This document shows positions 34,626 through 43,595 of a stretch of 46,164 nt of DNA, one piece after another. The translations under genes and the position numbers were made by a program. Positions within the stretch are counted from its first letter, which is position 1, and each line of letters begins with the position of its first letter. The DNA is taken from positions 1 to 46,164 of the forward strand of contig SBBO01000022.1 of assembly GCA_005239675.1 (NCBI GenBank), given 5' to 3'. The notes below the pieces were generated by a model. The model saw nothing but the letters and a program-made list of their open reading frames with translations. It ran no database searches and was not told where the DNA came from. The DNA comes from Planctomycetales bacterium. GTDB taxonomy: Bacteria > Omnitrophota > Gorgyraeia > Zapsychrales > Zapsychraceae.

Positions 34626-35558
34626 TTAACTAAAAATAAACCCAACTTCCAGCTTATGCCCCGCGATAAAGCAATGCGCCTCCATCGGGCGGGATGCCTC
34701 CAGATGAACTCTTTTAATAAATAAGGCATCCTGGCCGGTTGCCACTATAAAACCTTGCTTGTTTACATCGATAACCTCTCCGGGGAGATGATCGGTAAAA
34801 TGGCCAGGAACTACCGCTGTTTCCAAAATCTTCAGCAATCTTCCCTGATAATAGGTGTGGGCCGTTGGCCATGGCAGGAGCCCCCGTACCAGGCGGTGGA
34901 GGGCCATGGCCTCTTTGTCCCAGCAGATGCGCCCCATAGCCTTGGTTAACTTCTTAGTCATCGTTGCAGCGTTGGCATCCTGGATGGTAAGAGTATAGGT
35001 CTCTTTAACGATGGAGTCAATTGTCTTTAGTAAAAATGGTGGACTGATGGTCAGCATGCGGGAGCGTAAGGTAATTGATGTATCTTCGTTGTGGATTGTG
35101 ATCTTCTCCTGGGCCAAGATATCGCCGGCATCCAGCTCCTCTGTCAGCTTCATGATAGTCAACCCAGTCTCCTGCTCACCATTAATGATAGCCCAATTAA
35201 TCGGCGCTGCCCCCCTATAGCGGGGAAGCAAAGAACTATGGACGTTGATCGTCATGATAGGCGGCATAGCCAGGACCGATGGTGGAAGAAGACGGCCATA
35301 GGCAATGACGACAAATAAATCCCCGTTACAATTTCTCAGCTCTTTCAAGAAAGATTGCTGGCCAAGATCCAAGGGCTGAAAAATAGGGATGCCATAACGC
35401 GTGGCCGTCTCCTTGATAGGGGAACTAGACATATGCCATCCCCTGCCCCTGGCCTTATCGGGCTGAGTAACGCAGCCGCAAACTTTGTGCACAGAACAGC
35501 TCAGGGCCTCCAGATGAGTTGCAGCAAAATCATCGCTGCCGAAAAATACGATATTCAT
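34626..35558 (-). CDS. fmt: Methionyl-tRNA formyltransferase
   Basis: Fmt formylates initiator Met-tRNA. The 310-aa protein has the N-terminal formyltransferase domain (MNIVFFGSDDFAATHLEAL, VVIAYGRLLP, NVHSSLLPRYRGAAPINWAI with the catalytic Asn-His-Ser set, and TIMKLTEELDAGDIL) and a C-terminal OB-like domain. Length is normal. Its ATG follows the priA stop directly (TGAATG), the widespread priA-fmt type of pairing. Confidence 0.95.
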   Translation of the reverse strand: MNIVFFGSDDFAATHLEALSCSVHKVCGCVTQPDKARGRGWHMSSSPIKETATRYGIPIFQPLDLGQQSFLKELRNCNGDLFVVIAYGRLLPPSVLAMPPIMTINVHSSLLPRYRGAAPINWAIINGEQETGLTIMKLTEELDAGDILAQEKITIHNEDTSITLRSRMLTISPPFLLKTIDSIVKETYTLTIQDANAATMTKKLTKAMGRICWDKEAMALHRLVRGLLPWPTAHTYYQGRLLKILETAVVPGHFTDHLPGEVIDVNKQGFIVATGQDALFIKRVHLEASRPMEAHCFIAGHKLEVGFIFS

Positions 35559-37406
35559 TCACGGATCCACATGAATCGTTACGATGGTATTGCGTTTACG
35601 TTGAAAATTCTTGAAAGTGGATTTCACCAGCATCAGTATATCTTTGACCGATCGGCCTTTCAATAGGATTGTAAACCGGTATCGATCCCGCAGCTTGGGA
35701 TTGATATCAGGATGGGGCTCTACAATTTCTATACGCTTAGGAATCTTTGCCGCCAGCTGGACAAAAAGCTCCTTGGCCTGATTAAAAGTAAAATCTTCGT
35801 TGCGTCCGCGAAGACCAATGGCAACCAAATGTTGATACGGAGGAAATCCCAACTCCTTGCGCAGTCCCAATTCATTTGTATAAAATACGGCAAAATCATC
35901 GGTGCGCACGGCCTGCAGGCAATAATGATCCGGCAGACGTGTCTGGATCAAAAATTTCTCCGTGGCCAGTTGCCGCAATCGCACCAAGAAGGCAAAGGCA
36001 TGATGGGCTGAGCGAAAATCTGGGTAATGGAGCTCTCTGTCGAAATTAACCATAGCCACAAGACATGCGGCGAGTTGGCCCTCTTCGCGTAAAATGACCC
36101 TGGTGGTGATAACGATGTCAGCGTGCCCAGGAAAGTTGACGCTATCGGTATCGTAATGCCCCACGCTGGCCTGTGGATATAGCCGTGCGACCTCGCTGGC
36201 CAGCTTTTCAGTCCCCATCCCCATCGAGCGTAGATAAGCCCCTTGACATTGTGGACAGATCTTGGGTAACGGCGTATTAAACGAACAGTGGCGACAGGCC
36301 AAGACTTTCTGCGCATAGAAATACACCAGATTCGTACTGCAACGCGGGCATTGCATGGTAAACCCGCATTGCTGGCAACGGGTAAGGGTGGTGAATCCCT
36401 TGCGGTTCATTACTAAAACGATTTTCCCTTGACGGGCCAAGGTCTCACGTATGGCATTCTGCAGGGGGAAAGAAAGAATCGAAGTCTTGCCAGGATTGTA
36501 ATTGGTCATGTCGATCAGCTGAACAGGAGTCAATCGCCCAGCCTCCAAGGTGACAATTGACCATTTGTTCTTACGGGCGTCATACCAAGTCTCAGCGCTG
36601 GGCGCTGAGTTCACGTAAAGAAGAGAACAGCGTTCTATCCGGGCGCGCAGTGAGGCAACCATCGGCGCATGATAATGAGGGGTTTGTTCTTGTTTGTAGG
36701 CGGGGTGTTCTTCCTCGTAAACGATGATAAGTCCTAAGTCCACCACTGGCGCAAAGACTGCTGAACGCGTCCCCACCACCACCGACGCCTTACCTTCTCT
36801 TATCTGCAACCAATGGGACAATTCCTCTGAAAGGGACATCCTCCTATCCAGAACGATGATGGGTTCAGACACGCCTTGCTTCAGTCGTCTGGTGACAGGC
36901 TCAATCAAAGACGTCTCCGGCACAAGAAAAATCACGCGACGATTAGCGGTCAAGGCAGCGCGCACCATCTCTACAATAACCGGCCAGCGCTTATGCGGAC
37001 TTTTATCATGCAAGAGGACTGTCTTCGGCTTAAAAGTGCTAGTCTTAGCAGAAGATTTGGGCGGCGTCCACACCCACGGTTTAGCGCGACGTAATGCCGC
37101 TGGGAGCCAGGTCTCCAAGGCCTCCCCCCACGCGCAACCGTAATAGGCACTAAATTCTTTTGTCAACCGCAAGGCATTTTTATCAATAAGGGAAGGCTGA
37201 TCCAGGCAGGATAAAATCGGATTCAATCTCGCAAAGGCGCTTTTCTTCTTAAATCCGACAACGATGCCGATTCTTGGGGCGTGATTGAATATAACCTGTA
37301 CTCGACATCCAACAGTAACCGTCTTAGCTAAAGACGAACGCAGTGAATAATCAAAAGGGCCTTCCACAGGAAGACTGATGACAACTTGAGCAATTGTTGA
37401 AGACAT
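35559..37406 (-). CDS. priA: Primosomal protein N' (PriA) with degenerate helicase motifs
   Basis: PriA recognises stalled forks and reloads the replisome. This 615-aa product keeps the 3'-DNA-binding N-terminal domain, the zinc cysteines (RCQQCGFTMQCPRCSTNL and CRHCSFNTPLPKICPQC) and GMGTEKLASEV. The ATPase is damaged. The Walker A region reads LLHDKSPHKRWPV (about residues 131-143) with no GxGKT. The DEEH box reads YEEEHPAYKQ. The QVAGRAGR motif VI is replaced by RLRQLATEK. It is likely a helicase-dead scaffold. The start is set at the ATG 37406; an in-frame TTG at 37436 is unlikely. PriA-fmt synteny supports the family call. Confidence 0.85.
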   Translation of the reverse strand: MSSTIAQVVISLPVEGPFDYSLRSSLAKTVTVGCRVQVIFNHAPRIGIVVGFKKKSAFARLNPILSCLDQPSLIDKNALRLTKEFSAYYGCAWGEALETWLPAALRRAKPWVWTPPKSSAKTSTFKPKTVLLHDKSPHKRWPVIVEMVRAALTANRRVIFLVPETSLIEPVTRRLKQGVSEPIIVLDRRMSLSEELSHWLQIREGKASVVVGTRSAVFAPVVDLGLIIVYEEEHPAYKQEQTPHYHAPMVASLRARIERCSLLYVNSAPSAETWYDARKNKWSIVTLEAGRLTPVQLIDMTNYNPGKTSILSFPLQNAIRETLARQGKIVLVMNRKGFTTLTRCQQCGFTMQCPRCSTNLVYFYAQKVLACRHCSFNTPLPKICPQCQGAYLRSMGMGTEKLASEVARLYPQASVGHYDTDSVNFPGHADIVITTRVILREEGQLAACLVAMVNFDRELHYPDFRSAHHAFAFLVRLRQLATEKFLIQTRLPDHYCLQAVRTDDFAVFYTNELGLRKELGFPPYQHLVAIGLRGRNEDFTFNQAKELFVQLAAKIPKRIEIVEPHPDINPKLRDRYRFTILLKGRSVKDILMLVKSTFKNFQRKRNTIVTIHVDP

Positions 37407-37438
37407 CTTTAGCCGGGGCTCCCATCTCAATATCAATG

Positions 37439-37466
37439 ATTATATAAATATTCGTGTCCGGGGCAA
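37439..37466 (-). promoter_or_regulatory. Candidate sigma70 promoter for priA-fmt-galT
   Basis: TTGCCC (37466-37461), 16-bp spacer and perfect TATAAT (37444-37439) on the minus strand. The start point would fall about 25 nt before the priA ATG. Confidence 0.55.
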
Positions 37467-37540
37467 TAAAATCATTATCGAACCTCGTTCTCTAAATAAA
37501 TCCTGGTTGGGAAGGCAAAAAGTGGCACTCGGGCCAGTCA

Positions 37541-38380
37541 TCAACGCTGCGAGTGTCTTTGGCGATGACAATCCAGACAGATAAGATAGGGACCTACGGA
37601 CATGTCCGTGGTGCGAATCGAAGGATCGATCATGTTTGCCGCTTTTTGAAGACCAACTTTATCCACCATTCTCTCCTGTTTGTCCAAAAGGGCGCGGTGG
37701 CAAAGACCGCATTTAAAAGAAAGCGAATAGTGGATACGATTCAAAGGGCAACTTTCGCACAAAGGGGTTGGCTTGCAGTAATTCTTTCCCAGGGCGACGA
37801 TGAGGGCATGATATTCCCCAAAAAAAAGAACGTCTCTATTGAGATGGGTCGTAAACAATTTCTGAATTTCCTGATAATTAGCCTCATGGTGGATAAAATT
37901 ATGCCGATATAGGAATCGCTTGGTGTAGGCGTCCACAACAAAGACAGGCTTTTCTAGAGCGTACAGCAAGATAGAATCCGCTGTCTCTGGCCCGATGCCG
38001 CTCACCCCCAAAAGTTTTTGCCGTAACGAATCTCTGTCTTCTTTGCCCATGGCCTGCATGTTGCCCTGATATTCGTCAAAAAAAAATTGAATGAAGTTCT
38101 TAAGACGCCGCGCCTTCACGTTAAAATAACCAGCGGGCTTAATCAAACCGGCGAGTTGGGCAATCGGGATATCCCGCAAGGCGCAGGCCGACAAGAGCCG
38201 ATGAGATTTCAGGAAACCGATGGCCTTTTCCACATTGCCCCAGGAAGTATTCTGGGTCAAGATAGCACCGACAATGACTTCAAACTTAGTCTCTGCGGGC
38301 CACCAATGCTGCGGACCGAACTCCTTAAACAGCTTCTGGTAGATTTGAAGCAGGCTGGCCTTTATCTTGCGGTTCGTCAT
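37541..38380 (-). CDS. Endonuclease III-like HhH-GPD DNA glycosylase with C-terminal zinc-finger-like tail
   Basis: A 279-aa base-excision repair glycosylase. It shows FGPQHWWPAETKFEVIVGAILTQNTSW-type N-terminal sequence, the helix-hairpin-helix LLGVSGIGPETADSI and the catalytic Asp in VFVVDAYTKRF. The iron-sulfur loop is CKPTPLCESC, with His rather than Cys at the usual fourth position. The extra C-terminal 70 or so residues contain FKCGLC and LICLDCHRQRH, two CxxC pairs that could form a zinc site. The ATG at 38380 fits the family start, although it overlaps the upstream lipoprotein gene by 56 bp. A much longer upstream extension of the frame is discounted. Confidence 0.85.
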   Translation of the reverse strand: MTNRKIKASLLQIYQKLFKEFGPQHWWPAETKFEVIVGAILTQNTSWGNVEKAIGFLKSHRLLSACALRDIPIAQLAGLIKPAGYFNVKARRLKNFIQFFFDEYQGNMQAMGKEDRDSLRQKLLGVSGIGPETADSILLYALEKPVFVVDAYTKRFLYRHNFIHHEANYQEIQKLFTTHLNRDVLFFGEYHALIVALGKNYCKPTPLCESCPLNRIHYSLSFKCGLCHRALLDKQERMVDKVGLQKAANMIDPSIRTTDMSVGPYLICLDCHRQRHSQR

Positions 38381-38756
38381 ATTTCCAGCGAATAAGATGC
38401 CCAGATTCGTCCCAATACAGATACACTCTCGGTGAACCAAAAAACTGCACGGCATGGCGGTATACCCAAACGTCCAGCCGGTGGTCATCCTCGGTAAAAT
38501 GCCGGACGTAAATGGGCGGACCAAATTTTCTAGCAACACCCTTTTGAGTTCTATAGGTGCTGATTGTCCCTTTTTGAACCGCTGCAACCAGGTCTTCAAA
38601 TTGGGTATCCTGCCTTGCAATCTGACGAGCCATCTGTTCCTGCTCCGTCGCAAGGCCTCTAAGCGTCAAGAGCTCATCAAGATATTGGAGTTTGGCGCAA
38701 CCGGCGTAAAACAACAAAAATAAAAATAAAGAGGGAACTCCCAAAAAAACTTTCAT
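38325..38756 (-). CDS. Small lipoprotein, unknown function
   Basis: A 143-aa protein with a signal peptide (MKVFLGVPSLFLFLLFYAGC) ending in a lipobox-type AGC, so the Cys at residue 20 would be lipidated. The mature part has a heptad-like helix (YLDELLTLRGLATEQEQMARQ) and a beta-rich C-terminal domain with VWVYRHAVQFFGSPRVYLYWDE. I do not recognise the family. An in-frame upstream ATG (38801) would add 15 residues and blur the signal peptide, so I prefer 38756. It overlaps the glycosylase gene. Confidence 0.7.
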   Translation of the reverse strand: MKVFLGVPSLFLFLLFYAGCAKLQYLDELLTLRGLATEQEQMARQIARQDTQFEDLVAAVQKGTISTYRTQKGVARKFGPPIYVRHFTEDDHRLDVWVYRHAVQFFGSPRVYLYWDESGHLIRWKYDEPQDKGQPASNLPEAV

Positions 38757-38819
38757 CCTACATCTAAAGATTAGGGCATCTGTGCGTTGGGATAATTTCA
38801 TGTTTTTTATTATACCACT

Positions 38820-40763
38820 CTATTTACTGATGCGGTTCTTCTCCTCGGCCAATCGATCGATCGTGGTGCCGATCTCACGAATGCGTCCCTGGATCTCCTT
38901 TAAACGCTGACCATATGTCCTGAGCATATCTTTGTCACGACCGCGAAAAGACTCGGACAAAACCCGAGATTTGACGCATGCCTCCGTCTCGAGCGCTTTT
39001 TGTTCAGCCGCAAGCCTCTTGATCTCTTTCTTGATATCTTCAATTCTCTTGAGAGCGGATTTGTGCCGCTCATGCAGTTCGCTGATGACCGGATTCTCTA
39101 ATTCCTTGCCCTTATGCGATTCTCTCTTAAGTCTTTGTCCCTCTTCTCTTAACTGACGTTCCTTGTCTTTGATGGCCGCATCGCTCGCGGATTTTTTCTC
39201 CAAATAATAATCAAAGCCGCTGGGATAAGCCTTCAAATGGCCATCTTCAACCTCCACGATATGGTTGGCGATCTCTTTAACGAAGAAAAGATCGTGGCTA
39301 ATAAAACACAACGTCCCCTGATAAAGTTTGAACGCGCGCGTCAAGGCCTCAACCCCATCGATATCCAGATGAGTTGTAGGCTCATCCAGGCAAAGAAAAT
39401 TGGGAGGGTTAATCAAAAGTTTAGCTAGGATCAGCCGGCTTTTTTCTCCTCCAGAAAGTACTTTCACCTGTTTAAACACATCATCCCCGCGAAAATTGAA
39501 GATCCCCAAGAGGGTCCTTATCTGCACCGCGGGGATCGCACCCCCCGACATGATCGCAACCTCATCAAATGCCGAGCGATCAGGCTGCAAGACATCGAGG
39601 CGAGTTTGTGAGAAATATCCAAGATCGACTTGGTGTCCGAGTTTTCTCTCACCGGAATCAAATTCCATAACCCCTGCGAGCATTTTCAATAAAGTGGTCT
39701 TTCCTGCACCGTTAGGGCCAACCAAACACACCTTCTGGCCCTTGGTAATCTCAAAATCCAGATTGTCATACACCTTCTTATCGCTGTAAGATTTCGAGAC
39801 ATTGTTCAAGGTAATTACAGTATAACCGCTCTGGCGGGTCTGCGGGAATTCAAAATTCTTAATGCTCACCTTCTCGGGTGGAAGTTCGATTGTCTCTAAG
39901 CGCTCAAGCATCTTGCGTTTGTTGCGTACGGCCGAGGCCTTGTTGGGCTGCGCGTGAAAACGCTCGGCAAAACGCTCCAGCTGTGCTCTTTTCTTATCAA
40001 CCACCTTCTTCGTTCTCTCCAAAGATTTATAACGCTCTTCTTTCATGCGCTCGTATTCTTCGTAGTTTCCCTTTACCTTGGTCATGCGACCGTCCTCTAA
40101 GATGATCGTGTAGTTGGTCACGTCATTGAGGAAAACTTTGTCGTGCGCGATGACGACAAAGGTGCCCTGATAATTTTTAAGAAAATCCTTGAGCCATAGG
40201 GTCGCGCCCAGATCGAGATAATTAGTGGGCTCATCTAAGAGCAAAAGATCATATTGGTAAGTAAGTAGCTTAGCGAGAAGGGTGCGCATCTGCCACCCGC
40301 CGCTTAACTGATTGATTGGTTTGCGCAAATCTTCTTGTTTGAATCCTAGGCCAAAAAGATTCTTTTCAGCTTTATGTTCCAGATCATAGATGCCCAGTTG
40401 CTCAAGTTCATGAAGGACATCACCGTAGCGCATACTGTCGGCCTTGTGTTCCTCTTCCAGCTGATGCTGTTCGGCCTTCAAGGCAACGATCCGGCTATCG
40501 CCAGACGTCACCTCTTCTAGGACCGTGCGATTGCAAGTAAAATGGGCCTCCTGGGGGAGAAACCCGATGTTCAGATTCTTCTGAAGCTGGACATACCCAA
40601 CAATAGGCTCTATCCCACCTAAGATGATAGAAAAAAGAGTAGTCTTCCCCGCACCGTTAGGACCGGTCAGTCCGATCTTTTCTTGTCTAAAAATGCTCAG
40701 TGACACGTCTCGAAAAAGTGTTCGCTGCGAGAATCCCATCGTTAAGTTGTTTATTGTAATCAT
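38820..40763 (-). CDS. ABC-F family ATPase (ribosome-associated, Uup/EttA-type)
   Basis: A soluble 647-aa protein with two ABC domains and no membrane spans. The first has Walker A GPNGAGKTTLFSI and signature LSGGWQMRTLLAK with LLLDEPTNYLDLGA. The second has GPNGAGKTTLLKM and LSGGEKSRLILAK with LCLDEPTTHLDI. The linker between them (about 240-310) has the charged P-site tRNA interaction motif seen in ABC-F proteins (KGNYEEYERMKEERYKSLE). A C-terminal coiled coil follows (about 540-647). These ATPases act on translating ribosomes. The exact subgroup (Uup, EttA or YheS-like) is uncertain. Confidence 0.92.
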   Translation of the reverse strand: MITINNLTMGFSQRTLFRDVSLSIFRQEKIGLTGPNGAGKTTLFSIILGGIEPIVGYVQLQKNLNIGFLPQEAHFTCNRTVLEEVTSGDSRIVALKAEQHQLEEEHKADSMRYGDVLHELEQLGIYDLEHKAEKNLFGLGFKQEDLRKPINQLSGGWQMRTLLAKLLTYQYDLLLLDEPTNYLDLGATLWLKDFLKNYQGTFVVIAHDKVFLNDVTNYTIILEDGRMTKVKGNYEEYERMKEERYKSLERTKKVVDKKRAQLERFAERFHAQPNKASAVRNKRKMLERLETIELPPEKVSIKNFEFPQTRQSGYTVITLNNVSKSYSDKKVYDNLDFEITKGQKVCLVGPNGAGKTTLLKMLAGVMEFDSGERKLGHQVDLGYFSQTRLDVLQPDRSAFDEVAIMSGGAIPAVQIRTLLGIFNFRGDDVFKQVKVLSGGEKSRLILAKLLINPPNFLCLDEPTTHLDIDGVEALTRAFKLYQGTLCFISHDLFFVKEIANHIVEVEDGHLKAYPSGFDYYLEKKSASDAAIKDKERQLREEGQRLKRESHKGKELENPVISELHERHKSALKRIEDIKKEIKRLAAEQKALETEACVKSRVLSESFRGRDKDMLRTYGQRLKEIQGRIREIGTTIDRLAEEKNRISK

Positions 40764-40774
40764 CGTGAAACCCT

Positions 40775-41587
40775 CTATGCCTTGCGCTGGCCGGGCGAAA
40801 TCTTAACCGCAGCGCCCTCCATTCCTCGCCTAGGGATGGGGGCGTTCCGGCGTTGGGACGAAAGGACATGTAGCTGTTCAATCTCTGTCTTATTTAAAAG
40901 ACGCCAATGGCCTGATGCCAGATCACCTAATTGCAACGGCCCTTGGGCAATCCTTTTTAGCTCGAGGACTTTCTTCCCTAAGGAGGCGATCATAAGCCGA
41001 ATCTGACGTTTGCGGCCTTCGTGAATCGTGATTGTAAATTCTGTAGCCCCTTGGCAATCGCGCGAAGTGGGACGCACCACCTTAATCTGGGCAGGCGCTG
41101 TGCGCGGCTGATTAGGCTCCAAAACAATCCCTTGCTCCAATACCTGCCGATCTTTAGCATCTAATGTCCCCTTGATCTTGGCCCGATAGACCTTGTCAAT
41201 ATTAAACCGTGGGTGCGTCAACGCATAGGTCAGATCACCATCATTGGTTAACAATAGCAAGCCTTCTGTGTCCTTGTCTAGACGCCCTACCGGGACCAGA
41301 TGCCGGAAATCCTTCGGTAGCAAATCGAAAACCGTTCTTGACGCAAAGGGATCTTTTTTCGTTGTTACGTAACCGGCTGGTTTGTTCAACACAACATAAT
41401 GATAGGCCTTTTCTTTGATCTCGTTACCGTCCACGCCAATCTTGTCTTGTTTAGGGTCAATAGGCGTTGCTGGTTCCCGAACAGTCTGACCGTTGACGGT
41501 TACCCGACCGGCAAAAATGAAGTCCATAGCCCGACGGCGCGAACAAATGCCCTGACGTGATAAAAAGACCTGGAGACGCAATGACAT
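40775..41587 (-). CDS. 23S rRNA pseudouridine synthase (RluB/RsuA type)
   Basis: A 270-aa pseudouridine synthase with an N-terminal S4 RNA-binding domain (LQVFLSRQGICSRRRAMDFI, GRVTVNGQ), the family strand YHYVVLNKPAGYVTT, and the catalytic Asp motif VGRLDKDTEGLLLLTNDG. EGRKRQIRLMIASLG closes the catalytic domain. It lies directly after the TrmH-type gene, with no gap between stop and start. The exact target uridine (RluB, RluE or RsuA-like) cannot be set by eye. Confidence 0.93.
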   Translation of the reverse strand: MSLRLQVFLSRQGICSRRRAMDFIFAGRVTVNGQTVREPATPIDPKQDKIGVDGNEIKEKAYHYVVLNKPAGYVTTKKDPFASRTVFDLLPKDFRHLVPVGRLDKDTEGLLLLTNDGDLTYALTHPRFNIDKVYRAKIKGTLDAKDRQVLEQGIVLEPNQPRTAPAQIKVVRPTSRDCQGATEFTITIHEGRKRQIRLMIASLGKKVLELKRIAQGPLQLGDLASGHWRLLNKTEIEQLHVLSSQRRNAPIPRRGMEGAAVKISPGQRKA

Positions 41588-42403
41588 CTATCTTTCCCTC
41601 TTATCAGTTCGAGCCGTTCTTTGCCTAAGGACTTCGTAAAGTAAAATCGCGGCTGATGAGGCAACATTCAACGAATCAGCCGCCCCGCGCATTGGGATCT
41701 TGACCATAAGATCCGCATACCGTTGCCAGAAATCGGTAACTCCGTCGTGTTCTGAGCCGATCACCAACGCCCAAGGTAAGGTCGCGTCCATCTGGGTATA
41801 AATACGCTGGGCATGAGGGGAACTCACACAGATCTGGATTCTCTTCGATTTTAAGAATTGATAGGCCTCGTGACTGGAGCTGACAACGGTCTTCACCGAG
41901 AAAATGGCCCCCAGGCTGGCGCGAATCACATTGGGATTGTAAAGGTCAGTCTTTTCATCACAGACAATCACCCCATCGATACCGGCGCCATCGGCTGTCC
42001 TTAAAATAGCGCCCAGATTGCCCGGCTTTTCTATCCCCTCAATAATAAGAAGCAATGGTGTCTTGGAAAAAGATAAATCGGCTAAAGATAAAACCCGCGG
42101 TTGACAAATCCCCAGAATACCTTTGGTATGGTCTCCATACGCCATTTTCTCGAAGACGTCCTCTGAGGTTTCGTAGAAAGTAGCGCCGGATGCCTTAAGG
42201 CCCCTAGCACCTATCGCGGGTATTGCGCATCCCCCACAAACGTAAAATTCCTGAAACTTTACTCCAGCCGCAAGGGCCCGGCCAATCTCCTGATACCCTT
42301 CGACAATGGTTAAGCCATTTCTTATCCTTGAACGATGATTCTTTAAGTCCACCGTACGTTTAACTTTTGGATTGGTTAAACTGGTAATCTTAAGAAGCGG
42401 CAT
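41588..42403 (-). CDS. SPOUT/TrmH-family RNA 2'-O-methyltransferase
   Basis: A 271-aa TrmH/RlmB-type methyltransferase. The N-terminal substrate-binding region starts LTNPKVKRTVDLKNHRSR. The SPOUT knot shows LLIIEGIEKPGNLGAILRTADGAG (motif 1), ALVIGSEHDGVTDFW (motif 2) and IPMRGAADSLNVASSAAILLYE (motif 3). These enzymes methylate ribose in 23S rRNA or tRNA. The start overlaps the GH5 gene stop by 14 bp, and rluB-type synthesis follows directly, so the two RNA-modifying genes are cotranscribed. Confidence 0.92.
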   Translation of the reverse strand: MPLLKITSLTNPKVKRTVDLKNHRSRIRNGLTIVEGYQEIGRALAAGVKFQEFYVCGGCAIPAIGARGLKASGATFYETSEDVFEKMAYGDHTKGILGICQPRVLSLADLSFSKTPLLLIIEGIEKPGNLGAILRTADGAGIDGVIVCDEKTDLYNPNVIRASLGAIFSVKTVVSSSHEAYQFLKSKRIQICVSSPHAQRIYTQMDATLPWALVIGSEHDGVTDFWQRYADLMVKIPMRGAADSLNVASSAAILLYEVLRQRTARTDKRER

Positions 42404-43592
42404 CGCGTAGAACCTTTAAGATAAGTGTGTTGACTTCAAAGGTATCCGTATGCCAGGAACGGATCATGTCCGCGCGCCTAGAACGCCACTGCGCCGAATA
42501 TGTCTGCCAGCCGCACAATGGCCCCTGGCGATTTATCCAGGATGGATTGCCATAATAGCTAAGAATTCCGTCAGGCAATATGCCATTTTTAATGCCCTTG
42601 TACGTCCAATACGTCCAATGAAAACCATATTCCTTAAAATAGTCCAGCATATCTTTGACCCACTGGTCTTCCCCGCAAAATCCGCAGCGGTAATTCACCC
42701 CGAATTCGCCGACGTATACAGGCAGATGTCGCCTACGGCTAATCCGAGCGTATTGGCCTAGGTGTTGATGTAAGAGAGCCTTGGTGCCGATAACATTTTT
42801 ACCGCTCGAAGGATAACGCCGGTACGCTACCAGATTAAAGGTAAATGCCGATGGTTCATAACTATGAATGCTCAAGGCATAATTGTCATCATCAAACTCC
42901 TCTAGGCAGGCGATATCCGTCGCCCACGTGTTCCCTTCCACAAAAAGGATATGGTTGCAGTCAATCGCGCGGATGCGCCGGATCAATGTCTTATAGAAAC
43001 TATTAAGGATAGCCGTATCTTCAAGGACCGATTCGTTTAAAAGATCATACCCCGCAATGGATCTCTCCTTTTGGTAACGATCGGCAAGAAACTCCCAAAG
43101 CGCGAAGACCCGCTGTCCGTAGTATTTCTTAGTCCAAAAGAGCGCCTGACCATCGCTATCAGCGTGCCAATCTTTATTCTGAGAACCGGGGGCAGCATGC
43201 AAATCGAGGATGACCCATATCTTGTATTTCTTAGCCCATCCAATAACCTGATCCAAGAATTTCAAGCCAGGGGCTCGATACTGAAACGGCGCACTCTCGA
43301 CAGCCCGAAAATGAAAAGGCACTCGGATGCAATTAAAACCAAATCCAGCGATCTGGCGGATATCGTCTTCTCCTATAAACGCACTGCGAAAACTCTCGTC
43401 AAAATCCTCTAGGGCCTTTTTACCTAAATGATGAGCGAATTGGGCGCGGAATTGTTTCTCTGGGATATTAGCCCCATGCAGTAGATACCCCTCCATCATC
43501 AGCCAGCCACCGAGATTGACTCCTCGCAAGATAATAGGTCCCGCCGCCTGTTGAACGATCTTTCCGTTATGTACTTTGAGAAATTGGTTCAT
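42390..43592 (-). CDS. Cytoplasmic GH5 glycoside hydrolase (exo-beta-glucanase-like)
   Basis: A 400-aa family 5 glycosidase without signal peptide. It has RGVNLGGWLMMEG near residues 23-35 (as in exo-1,3-beta-glucanase-type members), FNCIRVPFHFR, VILDLHAAPGSQN, the acid/base Glu in GYDLLNESVLED, SIHSYEPSAF, and the nucleophile Glu in VYVGEFGVNYRCG. GWQTYSAQWRSRRADMI lies near the C terminus. Both catalytic glutamates are intact. It differs from the GH5 in the insert and sits in a housekeeping stretch, so it is probably native. Cytosolic location suggests use on imported oligosaccharides or internal glycans. Confidence 0.88.
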   Translation of the reverse strand: MNQFLKVHNGKIVQQAAGPIILRGVNLGGWLMMEGYLLHGANIPEKQFRAQFAHHLGKKALEDFDESFRSAFIGEDDIRQIAGFGFNCIRVPFHFRAVESAPFQYRAPGLKFLDQVIGWAKKYKIWVILDLHAAPGSQNKDWHADSDGQALFWTKKYYGQRVFALWEFLADRYQKERSIAGYDLLNESVLEDTAILNSFYKTLIRRIRAIDCNHILFVEGNTWATDIACLEEFDDDNYALSIHSYEPSAFTFNLVAYRRYPSSGKNVIGTKALLHQHLGQYARISRRRHLPVYVGEFGVNYRCGFCGEDQWVKDMLDYFKEYGFHWTYWTYKGIKNGILPDGILSYYGNPSWINRQGPLCGWQTYSAQWRSRRADMIRSWHTDTFEVNTLILKVLRDAAS

Positions 43593-43595
43593 GAA

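Noticed and set aside
37434-38653. Longer frames extending priA and the endonuclease III-like gene upstream
   Set aside because: The extra N-terminal residues have no family similarity. One uses a TTG start and the other runs through the lipoprotein gene.
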